The notes: generated by a model not told the origin, from the letters alone. DNA of 9,239 bases from Akkermansiaceae bacterium (GCA_023301645.1 JALZUH010000188.1:1-9239); one strand, 5' to 3'. Numbered from the stretch's first letter, positions 1 through 6,351 are shown. A program made the numbers and translations.

Positions 1-101
1 CAGATGACATCACAGAGCGCTTTGACATGTGCCGAGCAGTTAATGTAGGCGATGACGTAGTAATTTTTCTCTTCGTTATCTTTGAGGAATTTTTCTAGCT
101 C
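1..101. repeat. Direct repeat, copy A (NadA-derived segment inside the chimera)
   Basis: This segment aligns without gaps to 2923-3023 with 18 mismatches in 101 bases (82% identity, counted by eye). It ends sharply at base 101, exactly where the CobW-like coding begins, and may extend beyond the left edge. Of 13 differing codons nine are synonymous. The four amino-acid changes are I to L, S to D, A to E and G to H, and two of these need all three bases changed, which favours an old or foreign nadA donor over a recent local copy. Confidence 0.9.
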
Positions 102-452
102 AGGTCCTGGGTCAGCGGTGCCATTTAATTCGATGAGTAGGACACTGTGGCAGCTTTTTGAGGCTTTAAGAATGAGACTGTATAGCTCATCAGCACCCTC
201 ACAGCATACGCAAGAGCCAGTTAGTCCTGTAACAGTGGCGGCATTATCTTTGAGGGTCTCTCTGTCGACTAGCGCATTTTCACGGTCATTGAGAATGACA
301 TCAGCTAGGTAATTGCGAGCTGCGAGCTGCTCAATGATAGAGCGTAGCAGTGTTGTTTTCCCAGCACCGAGAAAGCCTGTTAGCATCAGCATCGGTCGGA
401 TGGTTATTAATGAGCTTAGGCTGTTTATTTCAGCTTCTGATTGTCGTGCCAT
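1..452 (-). CDS. In-frame chimera: COG0523/CobW-type GTPase N-terminus joined to a NadA segment (partial, runs off left edge)
   Basis: The frame opens at ATG 452-450 and stays open for 150 codons to the window edge, so the C-terminus is not visible. Residues 21-34 carry the Walker A motif GFLGAGKTT (G26 to T34). LNDREN (about 55-60) resembles the family's NE/ND switch region. CVCC at 81-84 is the CxCC metal-binding motif of COG0523 metal chaperones, and IELNGTADP (107-115) matches the Walker B-like IExxGxADP. These are hallmarks of G3E GTPases that insert or traffic zinc, cobalt or nickel. From residue 118 (ELEKF) onward the sequence stops looking like CobW and is instead 29/33 identical to residues 98-130 of the NadA encoded at 2376-3314. 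It includes the YIN substrate-side motif (Y136, N138) but not the upstream iron-sulfur cysteine. The GTPase NKxD motif and CobW C-terminal domain are not visible before the edge. No Shine-Dalgarno is seen. The domain calls are firm; whether a functional fusion protein is made is unknown. Confidence 0.85.
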   Translation of the reverse strand, partial: MARQSEAEINSLSSLITIRPMLMLTGFLGAGKTTLLRSIIEQLAARNYLADVILNDRENALVDRETLKDNAATVTGLTGSCVCCEGADELYSLILKASKSCHSVLLIELNGTADPGPELEKFLKDNEEKNYYVIAYINCSAHVKALCDVI

Positions 453-816
453 GGTAGATAAATGAGGTTTTTTGCGCCGGGTGCATGTGAATATAGCTCT
501 GCTGTCTTTAATGCTGTTAACGCAACTAACTTGCATCAGGGCGGGTAATCAAGTGCTAATGCAATAAAGTTACAATAAGTGATCTGAAACATGGCATGTA
601 ATCATGAGTGTGATTAATACCGAGGTGGACTTACTGGAGATCAGTGTGATGACGTCTAATTCGAGCCGAGATCGAATGATTGGCTAGAGAGCTAATTGAA
701 CAACTGCGAACTATTCAGTCGGTCGGAGGTGTAAATTTCTCTGATTAGGCGAGAAATTCGACCTGTTTGCCATTTCAATAATAAGGGGTCGCCAAGGAGG
801 TCTGGTTTGAGTGTGT
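453..816. other. Intergenic stretch with no recognisable gene
   Basis: Between the start of the chimera and the end of the GH95 remnant I find no open frame of note on either strand and no recognisable protein fragment. The part next to 452 must hold the promoter and leader of the chimera, but no convincing -35/-10 pair stands out: a TATATT (minus strand, near 492-497) has only a TTAACA 19 bases upstream. A hairpin at 727-764 is the only clear structure. Given the decayed gene next to it, this may be degraded former coding DNA. Confidence 0.6.
727..764. other. Imperfect inverted repeat (hairpin)
   Basis: AATTTCTC (734-741) and GAGAAATT (751-758) are perfect complements around a 9-base loop. 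After a small internal loop AGGT (727-730) pairs with ACCT (761-764). It lies about 50 bases past the stop of the GH95 remnant and could be its old transcription terminator, but neither side has a T-run, so a canonical intrinsic terminator is not supported. Confidence 0.5.
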
Positions 817-1198
817 TTACTTGAGAAACAACGGAGTGAGGTCGTAGCTGCCGTTGGCTTCTGTATTTAGCTCGATGGTTTCGCCCGTGTAGTTGATCTT
901 ACAGGAGTTACCTTTTTTCGAGCGTAGGCTAGCCTTGGTGAGCCTTGCTAACGGCCAAGTTATATTTTGACCTCGAATCCTCCATGGGCACATAGACGGT
1001 CTAAATAGATCCTACATTAAGTCGAATGATCGCTTTAGTGATACCACCGTAAACTATCGCATCTAGCTGGCCATTACCTACTGGAAGAGCTTCTTCCCAT
1101 TCCGTTGCTGCTGCATTATCGCAGAGTGGGAGATCTTGTTTGGGCTTTTCAATATGAAACGCAGGGAGTGGCTCTAGATGTCTAGAACGTGCAGCGAT
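817..1198 (-). pseudogene. GH95 alpha-L-fucosidase remnant with internal deletion and frameshift
   Basis: Two pieces of a glycoside hydrolase family 95 protein survive. The first (1198-1001) reads EWEEALPVGNGQLDA, then VYGG and IIRLN, which matches the family N-terminal motif W..ALPxGNGxxGAMVFGG..E.xxLN. It is preceded by an in-frame stop, has no start codon, and ends at TAG 1003-1001. The second (1001-817) reads RLCAHGGFEVKI, matching the family C-terminal GLRARGGFEV motif, then shifts frame near 963 into TWPLARLTKASL and on to NYTGETIELN, ending at TAA 819-817. Intact GH95 enzymes are roughly 750-850 residues; here some 600 residues, including the whole catalytic barrel, are gone at a junction near 1001. 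The enzyme would have removed alpha-1,2-linked fucose from polysaccharides. It starts right behind the aroB stop. Assignment rests on motif recognition from memory; the broken state is seen directly. Confidence 0.75.
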
Positions 1199-1211
1199 TT
1201 CTTACTGAGGT

Positions 1212-2300
1212 TTAGAGCAGTGGTGACCTCAAGTGCTCAATGGCTTCGCGCATGTGCTCTTGGGTGACTTGGTCTGATACCATGGCTTCTCCAAGGGCTG
1301 TGAGGAGGACAAAATTGATGTTGCCACCTATGAATTTCTTATCACGGCTAAGCTTTCTCATGATGAGGTCTGTAGTGATCTCTTCGGGGAGAATGAGGGG
1401 AAGCTGGAAGTTTTCTAAGAGGGCGATGATCTGCTGACTATCGCTTTGAGGTAGATTATTGACCTTTTCAGAAAGATAGAGTGCAGCACGAATGCCTAGT
1501 GAGATAGCTTCTCCGTGGAGCATCATGCCGTAGGGGAGTGATGCTTCGATACCGTGGCCAATGGTATGGCCGAAGTTGAGTAAGGCACGCGTGCCTGAGG
1601 TCTCACGCTCGTCTTCTTCGACGATACGAGCCTTAATGGAGAGATTACGGGCAAGTAGCTCGGCTGTGGGGTGCTGATCATTAGGATCTAGCGCAGCTAA
1701 GTCACTGATCATGTCAGCGTCTCTGATGGCGGCGTGCTTGATCACTTCGGCGTATCCTTCACGGTATTCTCTGCCGGGTAGGGTGTCGAGAGTGAGTGGG
1801 TCGACAATGACGAGGCGAGGCTGATGAAAGGCTCCGATGAGGTTTTTCCCCTCAGAGGCATTGACTCCTGTTTTACCACCAGCAGAGCTATCTACTTGAG
1901 ATACGATAGTGGTGGGAATCTGCACAAAGGCAACTCCGCGGTAGTATATAGATGCGACAAATCCTGCTAGATCACCGACTACACCTCCTCCAAGGGCGAT
2001 GATAAATGACGAGCGATCGTGCTCGGCGCGGTTAAGCTCACCGCAGAGTGAGGCTGCTTCCGACATGGACTTACTGACTTCACCCGCCTTGACGGTGTGA
2101 AAGCTCGCTGCGATGCCGGCTGCCTCTAAATTAGCCTCTAGCTGATCCTTGTAGTGTGAGGAAACATTACTATCGGTGATCACGGCTGCCTTACCACTGA
2201 GTCCAGCCGCTAGGATGAGCTCGCCAGCGCGATTGAGTAATCCATCTTCTACGAGGATGTCATAAGAGCGGTCTGCAAGATCGAGGTGAACGGTGGGCAT
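1212..2300 (-). CDS. aroB: 3-dehydroquinate synthase
   Basis: AroB converts 3-deoxy-D-arabino-heptulosonate 7-phosphate to 3-dehydroquinate, the second step of the cytoplasmic shikimate pathway, using NAD+ and a divalent metal. The 362-residue length is normal. The N-terminal NAD-binding half carries LGGGVVGDLAGFVAS (103-117) and the phosphate/substrate loop IPTTIVSQVDSSAGGKTGVN (128-147). The metal-binding half carries GYAEVIKHA (E185), NFGHTIGHGIE (H245, H249) and LHGEA (H262), matching by position the Glu/His/His metal ligands of E. coli AroB (184, 247, 264). All key residues appear intact. The ATG at 2300 gives a standard N-terminus; no Shine-Dalgarno precedes it. It follows nadA by 75 bases in the same direction with no terminator between, so the two are probably co-transcribed, although the pathways share no direct step. 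Confidence 0.97.
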   Translation of the reverse strand: MPTVHLDLADRSYDILVEDGLLNRAGELILAAGLSGKAAVITDSNVSSHYKDQLEANLEAAGIAASFHTVKAGEVSKSMSEAASLCGELNRAEHDRSSFIIALGGGVVGDLAGFVASIYYRGVAFVQIPTTIVSQVDSSAGGKTGVNASEGKNLIGAFHQPRLVIVDPLTLDTLPGREYREGYAEVIKHAAIRDADMISDLAALDPNDQHPTAELLARNLSIKARIVEEDERETSGTRALLNFGHTIGHGIEASLPYGMMLHGEAISLGIRAALYLSEKVNNLPQSDSQQIIALLENFQLPLILPEEITTDLIMRKLSRDKKFIGGNINFVLLTALGEAMVSDQVTQEHMREAIEHLRSPLL

Positions 2301-2375
2301 GAGTTAGAATGGAGTGACTAGGTGAGCGTGTAGCGAGAGGGGTGTTAATACGTTTTAGAAGCTTATCCTCAATGA

Positions 2376-3314
2376 TTATTTACTCTGTTCGAGCATTCTG
2401 AGAAGAGGGGCTTCAGCGCGGGCGCGGATATCTTCAGCCATGCTTACCTGAGGGGAGAGATTCTCTAGGCAGTCACGGAGCTTCTGCAGTGTATTCATTT
2501 TCATGAAATGGCAGTCATTGCAGGCGCAGCGATCGGTAGGTCCTGCGATGAGATTCTTGTCAGGAGCTTCCTTTTGGAGCCTGTGTAGCATACCACTTTC
2601 TGTGACTACGATGATGTTTTTGACCGTGGCATTCTTACAGTAATCTACCATTTTCTCAGTAGAGCAGACTTCGTCGGCGAGGAGTCTGACTGCGGTGGTG
2701 CATTCAGGGTGAGCTACGACTAATGCATCGGGGTGCTCAGCTTTGATTTTATTGATCGACTCACGGGTAAACTCAACGTGCACGTAGCATGCACCCTGCC
2801 AGAGGTCCATTTTACGCCCGGTCTGCTCCATGACCCATGCTCCTAGGTTCTCGTCAGGGACGAAGAGGATCGGTCGGTCAGCTGGGGCTCGGTTGACTAT
2901 TTTTACTGCATTTCCTGAGGTGCAGATGACATCGCAGAGTGCTTTCACTCCTGCCGAGCAGTTGATGTAGGCGATGACGTAGTAATTCTTCTCAGCATTG
3001 CTCTTGATGAACTTTTCGAGCTCGTCGGCCGGGCATGATTCTTCTAGTGAGCAACCTGCATCCCGATCTGGTAAAACAACGGTTTTGGTAGGGTTTACGA
3101 TTTTGGCAGTTTCGGCCATGAAGTGAACTCCACAGAAGGCGATGACGTCGGCATCGGTCTCTTGAGCACGGTAGGCAAGTCCTAGGGAGTCACCTACGTA
3201 GTCAGCGATGTCTTGGATGTCACCTGTTTGGTAATTATGAGCAAGGATGACGGCGTTGCGTTCTTTTTTCAAACGAAGGATATCTTCGCGAAGGTCTATA
3301 TCAGTGCTTTGCAT
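2376..3314 (-). CDS. nadA: Quinolinate synthase (NadA)
   Basis: NadA condenses iminoaspartate with dihydroxyacetone phosphate to quinolinate, the second step of de novo NAD synthesis, using one oxygen-sensitive [4Fe-4S] cluster. The 312-residue length matches the shorter NadA type known from Pyrococcus and many bacteria. Visible motifs in order are AHNYQ (25-29), GDSL (41-44), MAETAK (66-71), DAGCSL with C88, YINCSA (116-121), TSGNAV (132-137), HPEC with C205, and CACNDC followed by MKMNTL, with C268 as the likely third cluster ligand. C88, C205 and C268 line up with the ligands of the Pyrococcus enzyme (83, 170, 256). No nadB or nadC is in the window. Its residues 98-130 are duplicated in the chimera at 1-101. 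A TATAAT and a long palindrome lie just upstream, so it probably has its own promoter. No Shine-Dalgarno is apparent. Confidence 0.97.
   Translation of the reverse strand: MQSTDIDLREDILRLKKERNAVILAHNYQTGDIQDIADYVGDSLGLAYRAQETDADVIAFCGVHFMAETAKIVNPTKTVVLPDRDAGCSLEESCPADELEKFIKSNAEKNYYVIAYINCSAGVKALCDVICTSGNAVKIVNRAPADRPILFVPDENLGAWVMEQTGRKMDLWQGACYVHVEFTRESINKIKAEHPDALVVAHPECTTAVRLLADEVCSTEKMVDYCKNATVKNIIVVTESGMLHRLQKEAPDKNLIAGPTDRCACNDCHFMKMNTLQKLRDCLENLSPQVSMAEDIRARAEAPLLRMLEQSK
2923..3023. repeat. Direct repeat, copy B (within intact nadA)
   Basis: This is the partner of the repeat at 1-101, same orientation and no gaps. It encodes NadA residues 98 to 130, between the first iron-sulfur cysteine (C88) and the TSGNAV motif. 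Past base 3023 the similarity to the left copy stops. Confidence 0.9.
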
Positions 3315-3349
3315 GGTTCGGATAGTGGATCAATAAAGTGCAGTTGTGA

Positions 3350-3355
3350 ATTATA
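3350..3355 (-). promoter_or_regulatory. Candidate -10 element for nadA
   Basis: The minus strand reads TATAAT exactly, about 35 bases before the nadA ATG, a normal distance for a -10 box. No good -35 hexamer is found 16-18 bases upstream; that position falls on the outer arm of the hairpin at 3374-3403, which would fit an activator- or repressor-controlled promoter. Confidence 0.45.
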
Positions 3356-3373
3356 AATTAAAGGTCATTTTTC

Positions 3374-3403
3374 CATGGCCAGTTCATTGCGCAATGAGCC
3401 ATG
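3374..3403. promoter_or_regulatory. Palindrome/hairpin between the zinc-ribbon bactofilin and nadA
   Basis: A perfect 14-base palindrome TCATTGCGCAATGA (3384-3397) is flanked by complementary arms CATGGC (3374-3379) and GCCATG (3398-3403), with a 4-base bulge on one side. It begins 5 bases after the stop of the zinc-ribbon bactofilin and overlaps the place where a nadA -35 box would sit. It could be a terminator for the former, though no T-run follows on the minus strand, or an operator for nadA. NAD-pathway regulators such as NiaR, NrtR and NadQ exist, but I cannot match this site to one of them. Confidence 0.5.
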
Positions 3404-3408
3404 ATGCA

Positions 3409-4548
3409 TTATTGACCAATAGACATACGGCCATTGTGTTTGGCACCCTCTTCCATCGTCATGGTTTTGACTGTGATGTCACCTGTGATAGTGGCCTTCT
3501 TCTTGAGCTGTAGCTTGCCGCTACATGTGAAGTTCCCGACAGCAGCGCCATCGATGAATATTTCTTCGGCGTAGACGTGGCTGGCGAATTCGATATTAGC
3601 TCTTTTCTCAATGATGAGGCGCTTGCATTTAACCTCTCCCATGATTTTCCCATGGCTATTGAGGGTGAAGTCACCAGAGCAGTTTACCCCACCGGTGAAT
3701 TGCCCCTGAACGAGGAGGTGGTGACAGTGAATGGTAATACCTGTTACGGTAGCTTTTTTATAAATGGTAACATTACCTCGTGTCTGGATTCGCTGGTTCC
3801 ATTGATCACGGATTTCAAAGTCTTTGAGGGTAATGTAGGTGCCGCACTGAGGGCAGTTCGTCGAGCTGGCTTCTACAAGTGCTTGGTGAGAGTGATTGCA
3901 TTCGAAACAAGAAATGTCCCTTACCTTTACCTTACCTTTGCCGAATAGACCTGAGTTAGCTGGCTCAGAGGTTTCTTTCTTTACTGGCGCGTAGCGCTTC
4001 TGAGTAGTTTCAATAGGGGGCGTGGAGGTGACTTCTGAGGTGGGAGTGTGACTCGAAGTAGCAGGAGATACAGGAGAAGGGGGGGGCGTTACCTTAGCCT
4101 CTGGCGATGGGGCTATAGGGGCTGGTGATTGAGCTGGTTGATTGATTGCTGTCTCAATAGGTTCAGTTGTAGTAGGAGCTGTGGGCTGCTTTATCGAGTT
4201 CTCCTTAATGGATGCTGTAGGCTTTTTGGGAGTTTTAGCTCTTTGAGGAGCTGGCTCAGGAGATACAGATTGAGGCTGATTAGCTGCAGCTGCAGTCGGG
4301 CTCTCATGGAGGCCTTCTGTGAGAGCTTTGGGCGCGGCTAGTTTGGCGGCACTACTGGACCCCTCAGGTGGCACGGCTTTGCCTTTAACGATTTTAAAGT
4401 AGGTGTTACACTTTTTACAATTAGTAGAAAGCGCCATCTTCGGCTCGATTTGCTCGTGCTGACAGACAGGACAGACAATACTCACCCCATTTTTGATCGT
4501 ATTGGGTTGCTGAGTATTAAAGGGTGTCTTTTTTTTCCTGAAAAACAT
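3409..4548 (-). CDS. Bactofilin-domain protein with two zinc ribbons and a long proline-rich linker
   Basis: The 379-residue protein has four parts. Residues 1-8 (MFFRKKKT) form a short hydrophobic-then-basic tip like the membrane-targeting tip of bactofilins. Residues 26-47 are a CPVC...CKKC zinc ribbon. Residues 60-200 are a Pro/Ser/Thr/Ala-rich, probably disordered linker, followed by a second ribbon at 214-235 (CFEC...CPQC). Residues 250-376 show the glycine-punctuated beta-helix repeats of bactofilin (GNVTIYKK, VTGITIH, GKIMGEVKCKRLIIE, ITGDITV). Bactofilins self-assemble into filaments that organise envelope synthesis. A GTG at 4551 directly precedes the ATG at 4548; I prefer the ATG because it places MF at the very N-terminus. 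No Shine-Dalgarno is seen. A terminator upstream separates it from the neighbouring bactofilin, so it probably has its own promoter; a 13-base dyad (4566-4578) lies in its leader. The core is far longer than the usual 100-200-residue bactofilin. The exact role is unknown. Confidence 0.88.
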   Translation of the reverse strand: MFFRKKKTPFNTQQPNTIKNGVSIVCPVCQHEQIEPKMALSTNCKKCNTYFKIVKGKAVPPEGSSSAAKLAAPKALTEGLHESPTAAAANQPQSVSPEPAPQRAKTPKKPTASIKENSIKQPTAPTTTEPIETAINQPAQSPAPIAPSPEAKVTPPPSPVSPATSSHTPTSEVTSTPPIETTQKRYAPVKKETSEPANSGLFGKGKVKVRDISCFECNHSHQALVEASSTNCPQCGTYITLKDFEIRDQWNQRIQTRGNVTIYKKATVTGITIHCHHLLVQGQFTGGVNCSGDFTLNSHGKIMGEVKCKRLIIEKRANIEFASHVYAEEIFIDGAAVGNFTCSGKLQLKKKATITGDITVKTMTMEEGAKHNGRMSIGQ

Positions 4549-4600
4549 CACTGTAAAGTGGCTAGAGAGTATTACTCTGTGTTCAATAGGGGAGATGATG

Positions 4601-4641
4601 AAAAAATCCCGCCGAAAGGAACGATCCGATGGGCGGGATTT
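4601..4641 (-). terminator. Rho-independent terminator after the bactofilin gene
   Basis: On the minus strand a perfect 10-bp stem (AAATCCCGCC at 4604-4613 against GGCGGGATTT at 4632-4641) is followed directly by a run of six T (4606-4601, partly shared with the stem). The 18-base loop contains a further GGA/TCC pairing. It lies about 100 bases past the bactofilin stop and 53 bases before the next gene start, so it should end most transcripts coming from the bactofilin. Confidence 0.85.
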
Positions 4642-4737
4642 AAAATTTCATCAAACTTTATCAAACTCACAGTAATGATACGCGATGGATAGCGATCTTC
4701 CTACTCGTTGATGAAAGTGGGCTATTTTAGCTTAGAA

Positions 4738-5310
4738 TTAGGTAGGTTTGATGCTGGTGGCTGGTTGAGCCACTGGTTGAGCCGCAGGCTTAGCTACTGG
4801 TGTGGCAGCAGCGGCTACAGGCTTGATGGAAGGTGTTCCAACAGTCGATTTGCCGACGAAGATAGCACCTGGCTCGATTGAGAGTGAGGCAGCTTTGATG
4901 TTACCCACGAGCTCGGCATTGGCTTTGAGCTCTACCTTGTCACTGACTTCGATGTTACCATGGACTTTACCGTAAACTACGACTGAGCGAGTTTTGATTT
5001 CAGCTTTGATATGTGCATTTTCGCCGATGGTGAGTGATCCGTCAGAAACGATGTTTCCTTCGATCTTTCCGTCAACTACGAGGTCGTTAGCGAATTTAAC
5101 GTCACCTTTGATTTCAACATCAGAGCTGAGAACATTACGACCACTAGGGGCTGATGTTGCAGTTGCTGTTGGAGCAGCGCTTCTTCGTGCTGCAGGTGCC
5201 GTAGCTTGTTGCTGAGATGGCTGAGGTGTGACACCTCTCTGTGCTGCCTGGGCGGCCTGAGCTGGAGCGGCTGGTGATTCGGGCTTTTTGCCTATTACTT
5301 TTTCAAACAC
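4738..5310 (-). CDS. Bactofilin (polymer-forming cytoskeletal protein)
   Basis: This 190-residue protein has the standard bactofilin plan. A short tip MFEKVIGKK resembles the membrane-binding N-terminus of known bactofilins, followed by an Ala/Gln/Pro-rich disordered segment (about 11-58). A beta-helix core at about 60-158 has regularly spaced glycines and hydrophobics (DVEIKGDVKF, VVDGKIEGNIVS, GSLTIGENAHIKAEI, VVYGKVHGNIEV, AELVGNIKA). A Pro/Ala/Val-rich tail follows (160-190). Bactofilins polymerise without nucleotides into membrane-associated filaments that recruit cell-wall enzymes and influence shape, stalks or poles. It lies 112 bases downstream of the TPR-like membrane protein gene in the same direction, and a strong terminator follows it. 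A weak promoter candidate precedes it. The tails are similar in composition to the tail of the upstream TPR-like protein. Confidence 0.95.
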   Translation of the reverse strand: MFEKVIGKKPESPAAPAQAAQAAQRGVTPQPSQQQATAPAARRSAAPTATATSAPSGRNVLSSDVEIKGDVKFANDLVVDGKIEGNIVSDGSLTIGENAHIKAEIKTRSVVVYGKVHGNIEVSDKVELKANAELVGNIKAASLSIEPGAIFVGKSTVGTPSIKPVAAAATPVAKPAAQPVAQPATSIKPT

Positions 5311-5339
5311 GATGATTGGGTGGTGGTTATGATTTTTTT

Positions 5340-5367
5340 ATTAAAGTTACTTCATTACTTCCTGCAA
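5340..5367 (-). promoter_or_regulatory. Weak promoter candidate for the bactofilin gene
   Basis: The minus strand has TTGCAG (5367-5362), a 16-base spacer and TTTAAT (5345-5340), followed by an A/T-rich start region 30 bases before the ATG. The -10 is one base from consensus but the -35 matches only three of six positions, so this is tentative. Confidence 0.35.
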
Positions 5368-5422
5368 GTGGGAAATGTTCGTTTCATAGCAGAAAGTGAG
5401 AGTAATGATTATAGAAATGGTA

Positions 5423-6199
5423 TTACTGATCCTTTGCTGCCTCAGGTGTTGCTGGAATAGCTGGGATTTCAGGTGTAGCAGGAACTGTAGGTGTCGCCGC
5501 CGCCTCAGTGGGCGCTGGTGCAGTAGGCTCAGGGAGCGCAGGCTTGACCATTACTGGAGCTTGAGCACTTACAAGTAGCTCACGTATCTTGGCGACTGGT
5601 GCGAAGGTGTTACCTTGTTCAGCTTGGTCTTCTTGAGCTTTCTTATACCATGTAGTAGCAAGCTTAGTATCGCCTGCTTCCTTTGCAATGTCACCTAATA
5701 GAATGGCTGCAAGTGGCGCGATGTAGCTGGAGGTGTCGCTATCGGCCACTTCAGTGAGTATCTCAGTGGCTTGATCTGCTTTTGATTGCTTGAGTAGCTT
5801 AATGGCTAGGCTAACCTTGGATGTAGCAACGGCAGTGTGCTCAGGGTGGTTGTTAATGAACGTTTCAAGTGTAGCTACCGAGGCGTCTTTGTTATCGGAC
5901 CACTGATTTTTAGCAATAAGAGGTAGTGCGCTCGCAGCTGAGTTGCTTCCCGCCCACTGGTTCACTACACCTTCAAGTTCTTCATTGGTGTTAGCTGCTA
6001 CTAGTGCTGCGCCTGCTTTTTGAGATTTGTCCTCATCGAGGCCGCTTTTGATGACGTAGGCAACCATTCCTAGAGCGACGAGAATAGCTACAATGATGAG
6101 TTTGCTAGTGTGTTTGTCGAGAAATTGATCAAGCTTGCTAGGCCCGTGGTCGATTTCTGCGATAGCAGCTTGTGATGGTGTAGTATTGGAATCAGCCAT
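5423..6199 (-). CDS. Membrane-anchored TPR-like protein (YfgM-type layout)
   Basis: The 258-residue protein begins with a ~30-residue cytoplasmic head, then one transmembrane helix at about 33-51 (KLIIVAILVALGMVAYVI), so most of it should lie outside the cytoplasmic membrane. Residues 55-210 are helical with TPR-like periodicity. One example is the pair around 123-150 (AVATSKVSLAIKLLKQSK, then a short turn and ATEILTEVA); another is near 160-190 (LAAILLGDIAKEAGDTKLA followed by WYKKAQE). This single-helix-plus-TPR layout resembles YfgM, an ancillary SecYEG/periplasmic chaperone partner, but the similarity may be only architectural. A Pro/Ala/Thr-rich tail (212-258) with PATPE-like repeats follows. 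It is the first gene of the leftward set and is followed by the bactofilin, suggesting an envelope role. A plausible promoter lies upstream. No Shine-Dalgarno is present. Confidence 0.8.
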   Translation of the reverse strand: MADSNTTPSQAAIAEIDHGPSKLDQFLDKHTSKLIIVAILVALGMVAYVIKSGLDEDKSQKAGAALVAANTNEELEGVVNQWAGSNSAASALPLIAKNQWSDNKDASVATLETFINNHPEHTAVATSKVSLAIKLLKQSKADQATEILTEVADSDTSSYIAPLAAILLGDIAKEAGDTKLATTWYKKAQEDQAEQGNTFAPVAKIRELLVSAQAPVMVKPALPEPTAPAPTEAAATPTVPATPEIPAIPATPEAAKDQ

Positions 6200-6222
6200 A
6201 GTAGTTTAAAGTGCGAGAGCAC

Positions 6223-6251
6223 CTGATAGCGGAGGGCTGTCGGATTTGCAA
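6223..6251 (-). promoter_or_regulatory. Promoter candidate for the TPR-like protein gene
   Basis: The minus strand shows TTGCAA (6251-6246), a 17-base spacer and TATCAG (6228-6223), each matching four of six consensus bases at ideal spacing. The predicted start leaves a short leader containing a small hairpin with a UCUC loop (AGGTGC/GCACTT, 6209-6224). Confidence 0.45.
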
Positions 6252-6351
6252 TGGAATTTAGACCTAAGTTCTCATTTATTAAGGTGTTTTATGAAGACTT
6301 GGTATTTATCGGCTTTTACATTGGTCCTTAGTGGTGATAGTTACCCATCCA

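Noticed and set aside
1..101. Left-edge nadA similarity as an assembly duplicate of nadA
   Set aside because: With 18 mismatches, mostly silent, the two copies are clearly different sequences, so a simple duplicated read or contig overlap does not explain it.
82..312. Plus-strand open frame of 76 codons
   Set aside because: It lies opposite the CobW-like coding sequence, whose motifs are unmistakable, and encodes nothing recognisable.
541..600. Possible Zur box upstream of the COG0523-type gene
   Set aside because: The A/T-rich stretch with TTGTAAC and TTGCAT is not a proper inverted repeat and does not match the known Zur pattern well.
3577..3948. Plus-strand open frame of 123 codons
   Set aside because: It is the antisense of the bactofilin core, where repeated codon patterns keep the opposite frame open; no independent family motif is present.
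4549..4551. GTG as the start of the zinc-ribbon bactofilin
   Set aside because: The ATG immediately after it places the MF tip at the N-terminus, as in the neighbouring bactofilin; the GTG adds only one residue.
6200..6330. ACCTGAT at 6221-6227 near thiE, suggestive of a TPP riboswitch
   Set aside because: The partner CTGAGA element and the rest of the THI-box fold are missing, and the motif sits nearer the leftward gene start than the thiE leader.
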